DNA of 64,000 nucleotides from Abyssibacter profundi (GCF_003151135.1 NZ_QEQK01000004.1:62001-126000), one strand, 5' to 3'; positions 25,861 through 39,122 are shown, numbered from the stretch's first letter. Notes: a model not told the origin generated them from the letters alone. Made by a program: numbers and translations.

Positions 25861-27831
25861 TTACTGGACCGCGCTGCGCTGCCCGCGAATCTCATCAAAG
25901 AATGTTGCGTTCGACGGGGCTCGACCGAGGAAGCTGCGCACCATGGCATCGGCCGACTGTTCGGAGCCCCGCGCCAGAATCAAGTTCCGAAAGCGTAGGC
26001 CCACCTGCGGATTCACGATGCTGGTCCCGAAGGCCGAGAGCATGTCCAGTGCGATGGCCTCCGACCACATATAGCCGTAGTACCCCGAGGCATACCCGCC
26101 TGCGATATGCGAGAAGGCGCCGGGAAACTGCGTCTCAGGGGCGTAGCCATACGGGGTCTGTGCCGTCATCTGCTCCCAGAGGGCCTGGGCCGACTGGGGC
26201 GGGTTTTGATAGAGCTGAAAGTCGAAGCTCGCGTACAGATGCTGTCGCGCATATCGCATGCCACTGGCCAGGCGACGGGCGACATCTAGGCGACGAATCT
26301 GGTCTTCGCCCAGCACCGGGCACCCCGTACAGTGGGCTTGCAACAAAGCCAGTGATTCGGGGCGCCGGGCCCATTCCTCGAACATCTGCGAGGGCGCTTC
26401 GACAAAGTCGCGCTCGACACTGGTGCCGGCATGTGACACGTAGCGGGTGCGTGACAGCACACCGTGCACGCCATGACCGAACTCGTGGAAAAAGGTCTCG
26501 ACCTCGCCCTGGGTGAGCCCGTTCCGGTCGAAATTGGTCACGAGAACCGAGATCGGTGTCCGGCCTTGCAAGGTGCTGGCACCTCGGACGGGAAAGGCGG
26601 CTGCGTGTTTGAACTTGCCCTGGCGGGGAAACAAATCCAGATAGAGACCAGACAGCCGCTCTCCACTGTGCTGGTCGATGACATCGTAGTAGACGACATC
26701 TTCATGCCAGACAGGCACGTCGGCGGGTTCGAAACGCAGGCCGTACTGGGTGGCCGTCACGGCGAGTATCCAGTCACGCACCGCCAGGGTGGGGAAGTAC
26801 GCACGTAGCGCCTCTTGATCGACTTGTGCGGTGGCTTGCCGGTATTGCTCGATGTAGTACGAACGATCCCACTGCTTGAGTTGGACTTCGTCCAGCGGGC
26901 GTCCCTGGTCTTCGGCCTTCATCGCACGCAGACGCGCCACGTCGGCGGCCTCGGCTTCGCGGGTGACAGCGCCGACCTCGGTTAGGAAACGGTCCAGCCG
27001 TGCCACCGAGCCCACCATGCGCCGCTGGAGCACGAACTCGGCGTAAGACTCCAGCCCGTGCAGGCCGGCGTATTCGTGCCGCAGTTCAACAATGCGATCC
27101 AGCAGTTCCAGGTTTTCCGCGCCGCCACGGCGGTTGAACGCGGTGTAGTAACGCTGACGGGCCGACTCGTTGCTTGCGCTGCGCATGAACGGTCCGTAGT
27201 CCGGGTAATCGAAGCCCACCGTCAGGCTGCCGCCGGGCTGGACGTCGTGCTGCTCCAGGTAGCTGGCTGGCAGACCTGCGAGCTCATCTCCAGAGAACGT
27301 CAGCTTGGTGTTGTTCTCCCGGATATTTCGCGCGAACCGCTGACCCAGCGACTGGAGTTCGGTGAGGATTGCTGCGGCACGTTGACGCCGCTCCGGGGGC
27401 AGGCTGACACCGGCATCCGCGAAAGCGATCAGCAAATCCTGCTTGAGCTTGGCGTCGATGGCGTCTTGCGGCTCCACGTCCGAGATGGCCGCATAAAGCG
27501 CCTCGTCCTGATACAGCGAGGTCTCAAACTGTGTGTACTCGACAATGCAGGCCTCACCCGCATCCCGCACCGTCTTATCCGGGTGCACATAGGCCAGGAT
27601 GTACACCGGACCCACGGTGTTTTCCACCGACGCCATCATCCGGTCCCAGCCGTGCAGGACCGGACCATCAACACGGCCTTGCGCCAGCTGCTGGGCGCGT
27701 GCCGCCCCCAACGTGAGGGCCTGCTCGCAGCTGGCCGAGATTTCCGCCGCCGTGAGCATGGGTAGGGTGATCCGTGCTTCGGCGACACCTGCGAGCAAAC
27801 AGCTCGCCACACAAAGCAGGCGGCGCATCAT
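25861..27831 (-). CDS. M3 family oligopeptidase, exported
   Basis: 656-residue zinc peptidase of the thimet oligopeptidase/Dcp family. The zinc motif is HEFGHG near residues 448-453 in [12 protein letters not shown], with the family [24 protein letters not shown] downstream. The N-terminus looks like a signal peptide ([15 protein letters not shown]), so it may work in the periplasm, unlike cytosolic OpdA. It follows queF with a 4-bp overlap. Confidence 0.92.
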   Translation of the reverse strand: MMRRLLCVASCLLAGVAEARITLPMLTAAEISASCEQALTLGAARAQQLAQGRVDGPVLHGWDRMMASVENTVGPVYILAYVHPDKTVRDAGEACIVEYTQFETSLYQDEALYAAISDVEPQDAIDAKLKQDLLIAFADAGVSLPPERRQRAAAILTELQSLGQRFARNIRENNTKLTFSGDELAGLPASYLEQHDVQPGGSLTVGFDYPDYGPFMRSASNESARQRYYTAFNRRGGAENLELLDRIVELRHEYAGLHGLESYAEFVLQRRMVGSVARLDRFLTEVGAVTREAEAADVARLRAMKAEDQGRPLDEVQLKQWDRSYYIEQYRQATAQVDQEALRAYFPTLAVRDWILAVTATQYGLRFEPADVPVWHEDVVYYDVIDQHSGERLSGLYLDLFPRQGKFKHAAAFPVRGASTLQGRTPISVLVTNFDRNGLTQGEVETFFHEFGHGVHGVLSRTRYVSHAGTSVERDFVEAPSQMFEEWARRPESLALLQAHCTGCPVLGEDQIRRLDVARRLASGMRYARQHLYASFDFQLYQNPPQSAQALWEQMTAQTPYGYAPETQFPGAFSHIAGGYASGYYGYMWSEAIALDMLSAFGTSIVNPQVGLRFRNLILARGSEQSADAMVRSFLGRAPSNATFFDEIRGQRSAVQ

Positions 27832-28241
27832 TGTCCTACCCCCGTGACGGCTGGTGGCACCGGTGCGGGCGGAGCCGGCGTCCAGTCTTCGGCGCGGTGC
27901 TCGGCCACCACATTGGTGTAGATGCCACCGCGTACGTAGAACTCGGCGGTGACGCGCATATAGCGAGGCGATGTGGCGGCGACCAGATCGTCCAGGATGC
28001 GATTGGTCACGGCCTCGTGAAATGCGCCCTCATCGCGAAAGCTCCACATATAGAGCTTGAGCGACTTGAGCTCCACGCAGGTCTGGTCTGCGATGTAGTC
28101 CAGGTGAATGGTGGCGAAATCAGGCTGGCCGGTCTTGGGGCACAGGCAGGTGAACTCAGGAATCCGCATCTGGATCAGGAAGTCACGCTCAGGATTCGGA
28201 TTCGGAAAGGTTTCCAGGTCCTTGGAAGGCTGGGTGGACAT
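27828..28241 (-). CDS. queF: NADPH-dependent 7-cyano-7-deazaguanine reductase, short type
   Basis: Reduces preQ0 to preQ1 in queuosine synthesis. The ATG at 28241 has GGAG a few bases upstream and gives 137 residues, the size of unimodular (YkvM-type) QueF; a longer upstream frame is not needed. The catalytic Cys is in [14 protein letters not shown] and the family motif is [20 protein letters not shown]. It differs from the ~280-residue E. coli form. The stop overlaps the M3 peptidase start. Confidence 0.95.
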   Translation of the reverse strand: MSTQPSKDLETFPNPNPERDFLIQMRIPEFTCLCPKTGQPDFATIHLDYIADQTCVELKSLKLYMWSFRDEGAFHEAVTNRILDDLVAATSPRYMRVTAEFYVRGGIYTNVVAEHRAEDWTPAPPAPVPPAVTGVGQ

Positions 28242-28414
28242 AGGGGCTCCAAGTCGGTGCTGCGGCACGGTTGCGCATGCGCGGTAGGGCGCGCATACGC
28301 AAACAATGGGATGGCGAAGCAAGCGGGATCATCGGTTTTCACCCACGTCGGCTACTTCGCGGCGACCGCATTAATTTACACTACGGCGTTGATTCCCCTG
28401 AACAGCGCCACCTG

Positions 28415-31400
28415 ATGCGGCTCAGCGCCATCCGGCTTGCCGGTTTCAAGTCCTTCGTGGACCCCACGCACCTCAAACTGGATTCCAACCTGACCGCGGT
28501 TGTGGGTCCCAATGGCTGCGGCAAGTCGAACATCATCGACGCGGTGCGTTGGGTCATGGGCGAATCCAGCGCGCGACAGCTGCGTGGCGATGCCATGGAA
28601 GACGTGATCTTCAACGGCTCCAAGGGTCGTAAACCGGTGGGCCGGGCCTCGGTTGAACTGGTGTTCGATAACAGTGAAGGCCGGCTGGAAGGTCAGTTTG
28701 GGCAGTACGCCGAAATCTCCGTCAAGCGCGAGCTGGCTCGCGATGGTCAGTCCACCTATTTCCTCAACGGCAAACGTTGCCGGCGCCGGGATGTCTCCGA
28801 TCTGTTTCTCGGAACCGGGTTGGGCTCTCGCAACAGCTACGCAATCATCCAGCAGGGCACGGTCTCCCGTCTTGTGGAGGCACGTCCCGAGGACATGCGC
28901 AACATCATCGAGGAAGCCGCCGGAATTTCGCGTTACAAGGAACGGCGGCGTGAGACCGAGAACCGAATTCGGCATACCCGGGACAATCTGGATCGCCTAG
29001 ATGATCTGCGATCCGAGCTGGGGGAGCGACTGGCTCAGCTCAAGCGCCAGGCCGATAACGCCGAGCGATACAAGCTGCTGAAAACGGAAGAGCGCAAGGT
29101 CGGGGCCGAGCTCGTCGTGCTGCGTCTGCAGGCACTGGAAGTCGAAAGTCGCGAGCAGGAGGCCCGGATCGAGTCGGCGCGTAGCGCCTACGAGGCCGCC
29201 CGCGTGGAGGCCGATGCCGGTAACAAATCTGCCGAGGAGGCCCGGGCGGATCAGCAGGTGGCCACCGATGCGCTGCAAGCGGCGCAGGGTGCGTTCTATG
29301 GGGCCGAGTCGGCACTGTCGCAGCTGGACCAGGCGATTCGCCATGCCAGAGAGCTGGCTGAAATTCGCCGCCGTGAGCAGGCTCAGCTTGCTGGAGAGCT
29401 GGACCGTCTCGAAGCCGAGCAGAAAACGGCCGGGGATGCACGGCAGACGCTTGAACGCGAACTGGCCGATGCGCGCGCCCAACTGGCACAGGCCACGGAG
29501 AGCGAAGATCGTTTGGCCGACCAGGCGGCTCGGGCCGAAGAGGAGCTGTCCCGCGTCCAGTCCGGCTGGGACCAGATTGTCGAGCAGGCCCAAAAACCGT
29601 TACGAGACGCCGAACGGGAGCGTGTTCGCGTAGAGCATGCCGAGCGGCAACTCGAAGACTATGCGCGTCGCGCCGACAGGCTGCGCGCGCGCCTGGCGGA
29701 ACTGGACATCGAGGCGGCGGAGCGCAAGGCGGCGGCATCGACGCAGCAGCACGCCAAACGGGTTCAGGAGCAGGAGGCCGCGCGCGCGCAGGTCACTGAA
29801 CTGGATGTCCGATTGGGTGAATTAAGACTGCGCCGCAGCGAATCTGACCGCGCCCTGGATGAGGCCCGCAAGGTGCTGCACCGCCTGCGAGGCCAACAAA
29901 CCTCATTGGAGGCGCTGCAAAAAGCGGCCCTGCAACAGGACGAAGCCCGCATGGGCGGCTGGCTGCAGCAACATGGTCTGGCCGAGCAGCCGAGGCTGGC
30001 GCAGCTGCTACAGGTCGAACCTGGTCATGAGACCGCCGTCGAGGCGGTGCTGGGTCCCTGGCTACAGGCAGTGGCCGCTGCCTCGGCCCCCGAGCTGGAG
30101 GACGCACCGCCCGCGGCGCTGGGCTTGGTGTCAGACAGTCCTTCGGGCGCCTTGCCTGTCCCGGCCACAGTAGCGGGCGCACGGCCGCTCATCCGTCTTG
30201 TCGAGGGCCCAGCAGTTCTCATGGCTTTGCTCGATGACGTCTACTACACCGACGATCCGGCGACGGCCGCGCACCGGGCCGACCAACTCAAGCCCGGTCA
30301 GCGTCTGGTGACGTCAGACGGCTCCATTTACGGGCCTGGTTACCGCTGGTACGCATCGGCCGGGTCGGCAGGGGAGTCCGTGATCGCGCGTGAGCGCACC
30401 CTCAAGCAGCTCCATCAAGACGTCAGCGCGGCGGAAGCCGAGGAGCAGCAGCATCGGCAAGCCCTGGAGACGGCCCGGACTGAATTGTCGGCACTGGATG
30501 CCCGACGCTCCGAGCTGGTGAGCGCTGCCGATCAAGTGAGTCGCCAGGCTGCCCGGGCGTTAGCCGAGCAGGAGCGGGACCAGAGTCAGCTGGAGCAGGC
30601 GCGGCGTCAGCGAGAGGCCGGCGATACCGAGCTCAAGGAGCTCACGGCGGCTCAGATCAAGGCACGCGAGGAGCTGGACGCGGCGAGAGCCACGCTGTCC
30701 AAACTCATGGAGCAGGCAGCCCAGGCCGAGCAGCGCCGCAACGCTTTACAGGCTGAGTTGACCCAGGCACGCCAGGCCATGGCCGAGGTGCGTCATCAGC
30801 TGGATCAGGCCCGTCGTAGCCGCCAGGATGCTGCGATGCAGCTGTCTCAGCGCGAAACCCGCCTGGGTGCCGCCCGCCAGCGGGTCGATGAACTGGTGGC
30901 CCGTCGCCGTGAACTCGATGCGCGGTTGCGTGCCGAGGATGCCCGTGCGGACCGTAGCGAAAAGCCGATCGAGACGCTGGAAGCCGAGCGTGGTCCCGCC
31001 GAGGCGCATAAGCAGGCAGCCGAGGCCGATTTGCGCAAGGCCAGAGAACGCCTGCAAACCGCCGAGGTGCGTGTCCGCGAGCGAGCAGACCTTGCACGCA
31101 AGGCGAGTTCGAAACTGGAGCCCCTGCGCGAACGACTGCAGCAGGCCAAGCTGGATGCCCAGGGCTTGCAGGTGCGCCGCCAGACGCTGGTTGAGCGCTT
31201 GCAGGAAATGAATGCCACGCTGTCAACCGTTCGAGCCGGCTTGCCCGAGGACGCCACGGTCGATGCGTGGGTTGAACAGCTGGCCTGGTTGGAACGGCGG
31301 ATTCAGCGGCTGGGTGCAATCAATCTGGCCGCGATTGAGGAGTACGCCGAACAGCAGGCCAGAGCCGAGTATCTGGATGCCCAGCACAAGGATTTGACCG

Positions 31401-31921
31401 ATGCCCTGGAGCAGTTGACCTCGGCGATTAACCAGATTGACCGCGAAACGAGGGCGCGCTTCCGCGAAACCTTCGAAACGGTCAACGGCCACTTCCAAAC
31501 ACGGTTTCCCATGTTGTTTGGCGGTGGTGAGGCGACACTGGAGCTGACCGGCGACGATTTGCTGGAGACCGGCATCCGGGTCATGGCGCGGCCGCCAGGC
31601 AAACGGAATGCGTCAATCCAGCTCTTGTCCGGTGGCGAGAAAGCGATGACAGCCGTTGCGCTGTTGTTCGCGCTGTTCCAGCTGACCCCGGCGCCGTTCT
31701 GCATGCTGGATGAGGTCGACGCGCCCCTGGATGACGCCAACGTTTCGCGCTACTGCGACATGATTCGGCACATGTCGGAAGACGTGCAATTTATAATCAT
31801 CTCTCACAACAAGCTGACGATGGAACTGGCCGACCGGTTGCACGGTGTCACCATGCAAGAACCGGGTGTCTCGAGGCTGGTCAGCGTGGACATGGAACAG
31901 GCGCTGGAGATGGCCGGCTGA
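28415..31921 (+). CDS. smc: chromosome segregation protein SMC
   Basis: 1168-residue SMC ATPase that with ScpA and ScpB (at 40-42 kb) forms the bacterial condensin. The frame opens at 28271, but the ATG at 28415 (MRLSAIRLAGFKSFVDP) matches family starts. Walker A is GPNGCGKSN (residues 31-39). Two long coiled coils rich in Ala/Glu/Arg/Gln flank a hinge around residues 530-650. The C-terminal head has signature LLSGGEKAMTAVALLF and Walker B PFCMLDEVDAPLDD. The presence of SMC-ScpAB means this lineage does not use MukBEF here. Confidence 0.97.
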   Translation: MRLSAIRLAGFKSFVDPTHLKLDSNLTAVVGPNGCGKSNIIDAVRWVMGESSARQLRGDAMEDVIFNGSKGRKPVGRASVELVFDNSEGRLEGQFGQYAEISVKRELARDGQSTYFLNGKRCRRRDVSDLFLGTGLGSRNSYAIIQQGTVSRLVEARPEDMRNIIEEAAGISRYKERRRETENRIRHTRDNLDRLDDLRSELGERLAQLKRQADNAERYKLLKTEERKVGAELVVLRLQALEVESREQEARIESARSAYEAARVEADAGNKSAEEARADQQVATDALQAAQGAFYGAESALSQLDQAIRHARELAEIRRREQAQLAGELDRLEAEQKTAGDARQTLERELADARAQLAQATESEDRLADQAARAEEELSRVQSGWDQIVEQAQKPLRDAERERVRVEHAERQLEDYARRADRLRARLAELDIEAAERKAAASTQQHAKRVQEQEAARAQVTELDVRLGELRLRRSESDRALDEARKVLHRLRGQQTSLEALQKAALQQDEARMGGWLQQHGLAEQPRLAQLLQVEPGHETAVEAVLGPWLQAVAAASAPELEDAPPAALGLVSDSPSGALPVPATVAGARPLIRLVEGPAVLMALLDDVYYTDDPATAAHRADQLKPGQRLVTSDGSIYGPGYRWYASAGSAGESVIARERTLKQLHQDVSAAEAEEQQHRQALETARTELSALDARRSELVSAADQVSRQAARALAEQERDQSQLEQARRQREAGDTELKELTAAQIKAREELDAARATLSKLMEQAAQAEQRRNALQAELTQARQAMAEVRHQLDQARRSRQDAAMQLSQRETRLGAARQRVDELVARRRELDARLRAEDARADRSEKPIETLEAERGPAEAHKQAAEADLRKARERLQTAEVRVRERADLARKASSKLEPLRERLQQAKLDAQGLQVRRQTLVERLQEMNATLSTVRAGLPEDATVDAWVEQLAWLERRIQRLGAINLAAIEEYAEQQARAEYLDAQHKDLTDALEQLTSAINQIDRETRARFRETFETVNGHFQTRFPMLFGGGEATLELTGDDLLETGIRVMARPPGKRNASIQLLSGGEKAMTAVALLFALFQLTPAPFCMLDEVDAPLDDANVSRYCDMIRHMSEDVQFIIISHNKLTMELADRLHGVTMQEPGVSRLVSVDMEQALEMAG

Positions 31922-31970
31922 CCACATGGCGGCTGATCGAAGCGTATCCGAATAAGGCAATGGAAATAGC

Positions 31971-34633
<2,663 letters not shown>

Positions 34634-34642
34634 GGGGCCTGG

Positions 34643-35542
34643 CTACCGACCCGGCGAGTGATCGCGACGATCGTGGCGGGCAGGCGGCGGGGGTTCGCGC
34701 ACAGGGGACTCCGGGGCGAGGCGCTCGCTGCGCCAGATCCGTCGGGCGATGCCAACGCCAATGATCAGCGAATGCTCGGTATCGACGAGCGGGCTATCTG
34801 CGAACGTGGCACCCGACAGATTGTCGTACAGCATGAAGGTGCCGATCCGCGTGTCGCCGCGGCGCCAGGTCAGGATCACATTGGCGCGCGCGCCGGAGTA
34901 TCCGCCGCCGGCATCGTAGGCGGGCCGATCGAGACGTGCGAACTGGGGTTGCACGTCATAGAAATAATCGTGGTATTTCTCGGTGGCGAACAACGGGCCG
35001 ACCGATAGCGTCAATCCCCAGGCGGTGCTGCCTGCCAGCCAGTTGCGCGATGCTTCCAGGTTGGGGTGCAGTAGCCAGCCGATGCTGCTCACACTTTGCA
35101 AATCGGTGGCCATGACCGCCCGTGCCGGGATGCGTAGGCGATGCGTCCAGCCGCCGGGCTCACGTTGCAAGACGAAATCCAGTGATGGTCCGATTTCGAA
35201 CGTCGCATCGATATCGGGCATGTCTTCCCGATTGGGGTTGTCGTCGGCATCGCCAGGTAGCGAGGTGGCCAGCGACAGAGACAACTCCGCATTGAGTTCT
35301 TCGAAGAGCGAAGCGCTGGCGCCCTCGCGGCTTAAGCGAAAGCGTTCGCCACGATAGACTGCGTAGGGAGCGGGAAGTCCGAAAACACTGTACTGCTCGG
35401 CACCGCGATAGTCGGGAAACGTGGAGCCGGCGGCGGCAAAGCCGACCTCCCAGAGCGGGTCTCTGGGTGCATCCGCCGACACCGCCGAGCAGGCATAGCA
35501 AAGCGCAGCAAGCCCAAAGGCTGCAGAGTAAAGTCGATTCAT
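34643..35542 (-). CDS. MipA/OmpV family outer-membrane protein
   Basis: 299-residue beta-barrel protein from ATG 35542. The signal peptide ends at AVSA, and the mature N-terminus PLWEVGFAAAGSTFPDYRGAEQYSVFGLPAPYAVYRGERFRL is the typical MipA/OmpV opening. MipA links MltA and PBP1B in E. coli; OmpV relatives have other roles, so function is open. The divergent gene begins only 36 bp away, so promoters must overlap coding sequence or be very compact. Confidence 0.85.
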   Translation of the reverse strand: MNRLYSAAFGLAALCYACSAVSADAPRDPLWEVGFAAAGSTFPDYRGAEQYSVFGLPAPYAVYRGERFRLSREGASASLFEELNAELSLSLATSLPGDADDNPNREDMPDIDATFEIGPSLDFVLQREPGGWTHRLRIPARAVMATDLQSVSSIGWLLHPNLEASRNWLAGSTAWGLTLSVGPLFATEKYHDYFYDVQPQFARLDRPAYDAGGGYSGARANVILTWRRGDTRIGTFMLYDNLSGATFADSPLVDTEHSLIIGVGIARRIWRSERLAPESPVREPPPPARHDRRDHSPGR

Positions 35543-35578
35543 ATCATTGAGTGTGCAGCGTTTGATGGGTGAAGGCGA

Positions 35579-36640
35579 GTGGTAATCCGGTGCTGGCGCG
35601 CCCTTCGATTGTTCGCGGCCGCAGGGCTCGCGGTGGCCTGCTGGTCCTACCTGTCGACCGAGCAATGGGATCAGACGCTGGCGAGTTTGCCGGACTATCC
35701 GTTTGAGACGGCCTACCGGCAGGCTTTCGAAGCTGGACGGCTTTCGGAGGCGGCCACCATTCTAAACGCCGCGGATGACGCCGGTGTGATGTCTGGGGAG
35801 GCGATGGCTGTTTATCGGCAGCAGCTGGAGCTGCGCAGCGAGTCGTCGGCCTACCTGCTCACGCAGACGCTGGATGGGGCTTGGACGGGGCGGGGCGAGT
35901 CCACGCCCGCGTTATTGGGCGCCCTGGTCTCCGACCTGTTCGTGTTTGGAGACATCCGCGATCTGCTGATTCAGGGGGTACGGCAGATCAAGGGTGAGCC
36001 AACCGATCCGGTGATCATCGCGCTGTCAGCCCTGGGCCTTGGGCTCACCGTGGCGCCCGCCGTGGATGGGGGTGCGGCCTTGCTCAAGCTCGCCCGAAGG
36101 CAAGCGGTGCTGGGCGAGCGCATGGGTCAACGTTTACGGCGAATGGCCCAGCAGCCCGACGGTCTGCGGCGCTTGTCCGCAGTCGCCCGGCAGACCCAGC
36201 AGCTTGCGCGCCAGACGGACCCGGCCACGGCCCTGCGGCTGCTGCGGTTCATGGATCACCCCTCCGAGCTTGCGCTGGCCCTGCGCCTGACCCGCCGGGG
36301 TGGAGGCGGCGCATTCGCGCTGGAACTGGGTGGGCGCCGCAGTCTGCGGCTGATGAAGCAATGGGGGCCAAGAGGCGATGAATGGCTGATCCGTGCATCA
36401 CGAAAAGGCAGGCAGGGCATCGATTGGCTGGCGCATGGCGGACGTCATGCCCTGCGCTCCCATCCACTGCTGGGCGTGGTCAAGGCGGTCTACAAAGGGC
36501 ATCCCCAGGCGGTGATAGCCCGCTGGCTGCGCCGGCACGCCGGTGCGCTGCGCTGGCTGGTCAGCGCCTGGTGTCTATTGGAATGGCTGGGCTGGTGGCA
36601 GCGCCGACGGCTGCGTGACACCCGACGACCGTCTGGTTAG
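35579..36640 (+). CDS. hypothetical membrane-associated protein
   Basis: 353 residues, no family recognised. It starts at GTG 35579 with GAAGG upstream. The N-terminus has a signal-anchor (RLFAAAGLAVACWSYLS). A central moderately hydrophobic part contains DLFVFGDIRDLLIQGVRQIKGEPTDPVIIALSALGLGLTVAPAVDGG, and the C-terminal half is very Arg/Leu-rich with a final hydrophobic segment (ALRWLVSAWCLLEWLGWW). The composition suggests a membrane protein with a basic cytoplasmic region. Neighbours give no functional hint. Confidence 0.75.
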   Translation: MVIRCWRALRLFAAAGLAVACWSYLSTEQWDQTLASLPDYPFETAYRQAFEAGRLSEAATILNAADDAGVMSGEAMAVYRQQLELRSESSAYLLTQTLDGAWTGRGESTPALLGALVSDLFVFGDIRDLLIQGVRQIKGEPTDPVIIALSALGLGLTVAPAVDGGAALLKLARRQAVLGERMGQRLRRMAQQPDGLRRLSAVARQTQQLARQTDPATALRLLRFMDHPSELALALRLTRRGGGGAFALELGGRRSLRLMKQWGPRGDEWLIRASRKGRQGIDWLAHGGRHALRSHPLLGVVKAVYKGHPQAVIARWLRRHAGALRWLVSAWCLLEWLGWWQRRRLRDTRRPSG

Positions 36641-36903
36641 GGTGCGGCGTCGATGGCCAGGGCGTGTATATCCGTATCCATCAACTGCCCCAGTGCTGCG
36701 TATACCGCGCGATGGCGCGCCAACGGTGCCTGGCCCTCGAATGAGGAGGCGCGAATCCGGACCGTGAAGTGGCCTTTGCCACTACGTGCCCCGGCGTGGC
36801 CCACATGCAGGTGGCTGTCATCCTGAATGGCCAGTTCGTAGGGGTCGAACGCGGATTCAAGACGGGTACGAATCTCGGCAATGCGGTCTTCAGCTGACTT
36901 CAT
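36637..36903 (-). CDS. BolA family protein
   Basis: 88 residues from ATG 36903 (MKSAEDRIAEIRTRLESAF). It has the BolA fold signature HLHVGHAGARSGKGHFTVRIRASSFEGQAPLARHRAVYAALGQLM, with the conserved HxGH-like and RHR motifs. BolA proteins partner monothiol glutaredoxins in Fe-S trafficking. It overlaps the upstream YciI gene by 4 bp in a yciB-yciI-bolA operon. Confidence 0.92.
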   Translation of the reverse strand: MKSAEDRIAEIRTRLESAFDPYELAIQDDSHLHVGHAGARSGKGHFTVRIRASSFEGQAPLARHRAVYAALGQLMDTDIHALAIDAAP

Positions 36904-37205
36904 CGAGGATAAACGGCTTTGAAGGGGTAGATGGTGACGTCGCTGTAGACACCCGCCTCGCGGTAGGGGTCGGCTGCCGCCCATCTGCGCGCGGCGTCCA
37001 GGGATTCGAAATCGGCGACGATCAGGCTGCCGTGGTAGCCGGCTGCAGCGGCGTCCGGGTGTTCGGCCACGGGCAGTGGGCCCGCAAGGTGCAGACGGCC
37101 TTCGGCCTGCAGCCGGTCCAGCCGCTCGAGGTGGGCCGGGCGTGCTGCCGCGCGTGCTTTCAGCGAGTCTGCTGCGTCCTGGGCAAAGATCACGAACGGC
37201 ATCAT
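36900..37205 (-). CDS. yciI: YciI family protein
   Basis: 101-residue dimeric alpha-beta protein with FVIFAQDAADSLKARAAARPAHLERLDRL and the C-terminal ADPYREAGVYSDVTIYPFK typical of YciI. A conserved His-Asp pair has been proposed as an active site in the family, but the reaction is not known. Position next to yciB matches E. coli. Confidence 0.92.
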   Translation of the reverse strand: MMPFVIFAQDAADSLKARAAARPAHLERLDRLQAEGRLHLAGPLPVAEHPDAAAAGYHGSLIVADFESLDAARRWAAADPYREAGVYSDVTIYPFKAVYPR

Positions 37206-37747
37206 GACTGCGCTTCCTCCTCCTTGGGTAGATAAGGCGCAATAAAGGGCAGGTGAGCCAGTAGGAACAGGAAGGACGCACCGGTGTAGCCGAAGGTTTT
37301 GATCATGACCCAGGTTGATTCCGGCAGGTAGAAGGCGATGGGGACGTTCACAACGGCGCAGAGCAGAAAGAACACGGCCCAGGCGGCATTGATCCGGGAC
37401 CAGAGCCAGTCGGGCAGGTCGATCATGCTGGGCGGGATACGGGCCATGAGCGGCTTGTCCCCGACGAAGTGGCTACCTGCCAATACCACTGCGAAGATGG
37501 CATAGACGGCGGTTGGCTTGAGCTTGATGAACATCGGGTCGCGTATCCACAACGTCAGCCCGCCAAGTAGCAGGGCGATGATTGCCGCAATCGCGTTTGT
37601 CTTATGCCATTCGCCAGTGCGCAGCCGGTGGACGGCCACCGCCGCGAACAGCGTGGCAATGAGCACCGCTGTGGCGACATAGATGTCGTAAACTACGTAA
37701 GCGGCCACGAAGGCCAGCGCCGGCAACCAATCCATCAAAGTTTTCAT
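37202..37747 (-). CDS. yciB: inner-membrane septation protein YciB/IspA
   Basis: 181 residues from ATG 37747 (MKTLMDWLPALAFVAAYVVYDIYVATAVL), with five to six membrane segments and the family motifs TLWIRDPMFIKLKPTAVYAIFA and DLPDWLWSRINAAWAVFF. In E. coli YciB interacts with cell-elongation and division proteins. It is the first gene of yciB-yciI-bolA and is divergent from yciO. Confidence 0.95.
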   Translation of the reverse strand: MKTLMDWLPALAFVAAYVVYDIYVATAVLIATLFAAVAVHRLRTGEWHKTNAIAAIIALLLGGLTLWIRDPMFIKLKPTAVYAIFAVVLAGSHFVGDKPLMARIPPSMIDLPDWLWSRINAAWAVFFLLCAVVNVPIAFYLPESTWVMIKTFGYTGASFLFLLAHLPFIAPYLPKEEEAQS

Positions 37748-37816
37748 GCGGCACAGTATAACGGCCGCGTCTTCTTTCAGCCTGTACTGCGGCCCGAGGC
37801 CAGCAGACCCGAAGCC

Positions 37817-38440
37817 ATGGCACAGCACGTCGCAATTCATCCGGTCGATCCGCAGCGGCGACTGGTGCTCCAGGTGGTCGATCAGCTCCACGCAGGTGCG
37901 GTGATCGCGTATCCCACCGATTCGTCCTATGCGCTGGGATGTCACATCGGTGACAAGCAGGCGATGACACGGATTCGACGCCTGCGCGGCTTCGATGACA
38001 AGCACCACATGACGCTGATGTGTCGGGATTTATCCGAGATATCGACCTACGCCAAGGTCGACAATCAGCAGTATCGGATGATTCGCGGGGCCACGCCTGG
38101 CCCCTATACCTTCGTGCTCAAGGCCACGCATGAAACGCCGAGGCGCCTGCAGGATGCCAAGCGTAAAACCGTCGGCATTCGTATCCCGGACAACACGATC
38201 TGTCAGCACCTGCTTGAAGTGTTGGGCGAGCCGCTGTTGACCTGTACGGCCTTGCTCCCCGGCGATGATCTGCCGCTGTCCGATCCCGATGATGTGCTGG
38301 ATCGGCTGGATCGTGAGGTGGATGTCATCGTCGATGGTGGTGCCTGCAGTATCGACCCCACGACCATCGTCGATCTCAGCGGAGACTTGCCCGAGGTACT
38401 GCGCGAGGGGCAGGGGGCGCTTGCGGCCCTGGGCCTATAA
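37817..38440 (+). CDS. yciO: YciO/YrdC/Sua5 family protein
   Basis: 207 residues from ATG 37817 (MAQHVAIHPVDPQRRLVLQ). The YrdC-type nucleotide-binding fold shows IAYPTDSSYALGCHIGDK, RIRRLRGFDDKHHMTLMCRDL and TPGPYTFVLKATHETPRRL. YciO is a paralogue of TsaC/YrdC, the threonylcarbamoyl-AMP synthase. Divergent neighbour of yciB. Confidence 0.93.
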   Translation: MAQHVAIHPVDPQRRLVLQVVDQLHAGAVIAYPTDSSYALGCHIGDKQAMTRIRRLRGFDDKHHMTLMCRDLSEISTYAKVDNQQYRMIRGATPGPYTFVLKATHETPRRLQDAKRKTVGIRIPDNTICQHLLEVLGEPLLTCTALLPGDDLPLSDPDDVLDRLDREVDVIVDGGACSIDPTTIVDLSGDLPEVLREGQGALAALGL

Positions 38441-38447
38441 TTCTTCG

Positions 38448-39122
38448 ATGAACGACTTTAACTTCATCCAGCTGCTGGCGATCTGGGCTCTGCCAGTGGT
38501 GTTTGCGGTGACCGTCCATGAGGCTGCTCACGGCTTTGTCGCCCGTGCATTGGGGGACGACACCGCGAGCCGCTTGGGCCGGCTAACGCTGAACCCCGTT
38601 AAGCACATCGACCCGGTGGGGACCTTGCTGGTACCCGGTTTGATGCTGCTGGGTGGAGCCTTGTTGGGCGCTGGAGGGCTAATTTTTGGCTGGGCCAAGC
38701 CGGTGCCGGTTAATGCGCTGCGATTCAAGGACCCCCGCCGAGGCATGGCGGTGGTGGCGGTCGCCGGCCCGCTGTCGAACCTGGTCATGGCCATTGGCTG
38801 GGCCCTGGGCCTGAAATGGGCAATGACCACCGGAACGCAGGCCCCCTGGATACAGGGCGTGGCCTATATGTGCTTTGCAGGCGTCCTCATCAACCTGGTG
38901 CTGATGGTGCTGAACCTGCTGCCGATTCCGCCGCTGGATGGCAGCCGGGTCGCCGCCTCGTTGCTGCCGCGTGATACGGCAGCGCAGTACATGAAGATCG
39001 AGCCGTATGGGCTGGTCATTCTTGTTGTGCTGCTGGCCACGGGTGTCCTGGGTGTGCTGATTGGCCCGCCCATGGATGGCCTGCGCAACCTCATCTTTCA
39101 AATGCTGGGAATATCTCTGTGA
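38448..39122 (+). CDS. site-2 protease family membrane metalloprotease (M50)
   Basis: 224 residues from ATG 38448. The first transmembrane helix carries the zinc motif HEAAH in [17 protein letters not shown], with second-site [10 protein letters not shown] near residue 160. No PDZ domain, so it is a minimal S2P rather than RseP. Substrate unknown. It overlaps trpS by 4 bp. Confidence 0.92.
   Translation: MNDFNFIQLLAIWALPVVFAVTVHEAAHGFVARALGDDTASRLGRLTLNPVKHIDPVGTLLVPGLMLLGGALLGAGGLIFGWAKPVPVNALRFKDPRRGMAVVAVAGPLSNLVMAIGWALGLKWAMTTGTQAPWIQGVAYMCFAGVLINLVLMVLNLLPIPPLDGSRVAASLLPRDTAAQYMKIEPYGLVILVVLLATGVLGVLIGPPMDGLRNLIFQMLGISL

Noticed and set aside
28271-28414. N-terminal extension of SMC
   Set aside because: The extension is basic and unlike any SMC start. 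MRLSAIRLAGFKSF at 28415 fits the family exactly.
35543-35665. Upstream extension of the MipA/OmpV gene
   Set aside because: It would place 41 residues before a clear signal peptide and overlap the divergent gene.
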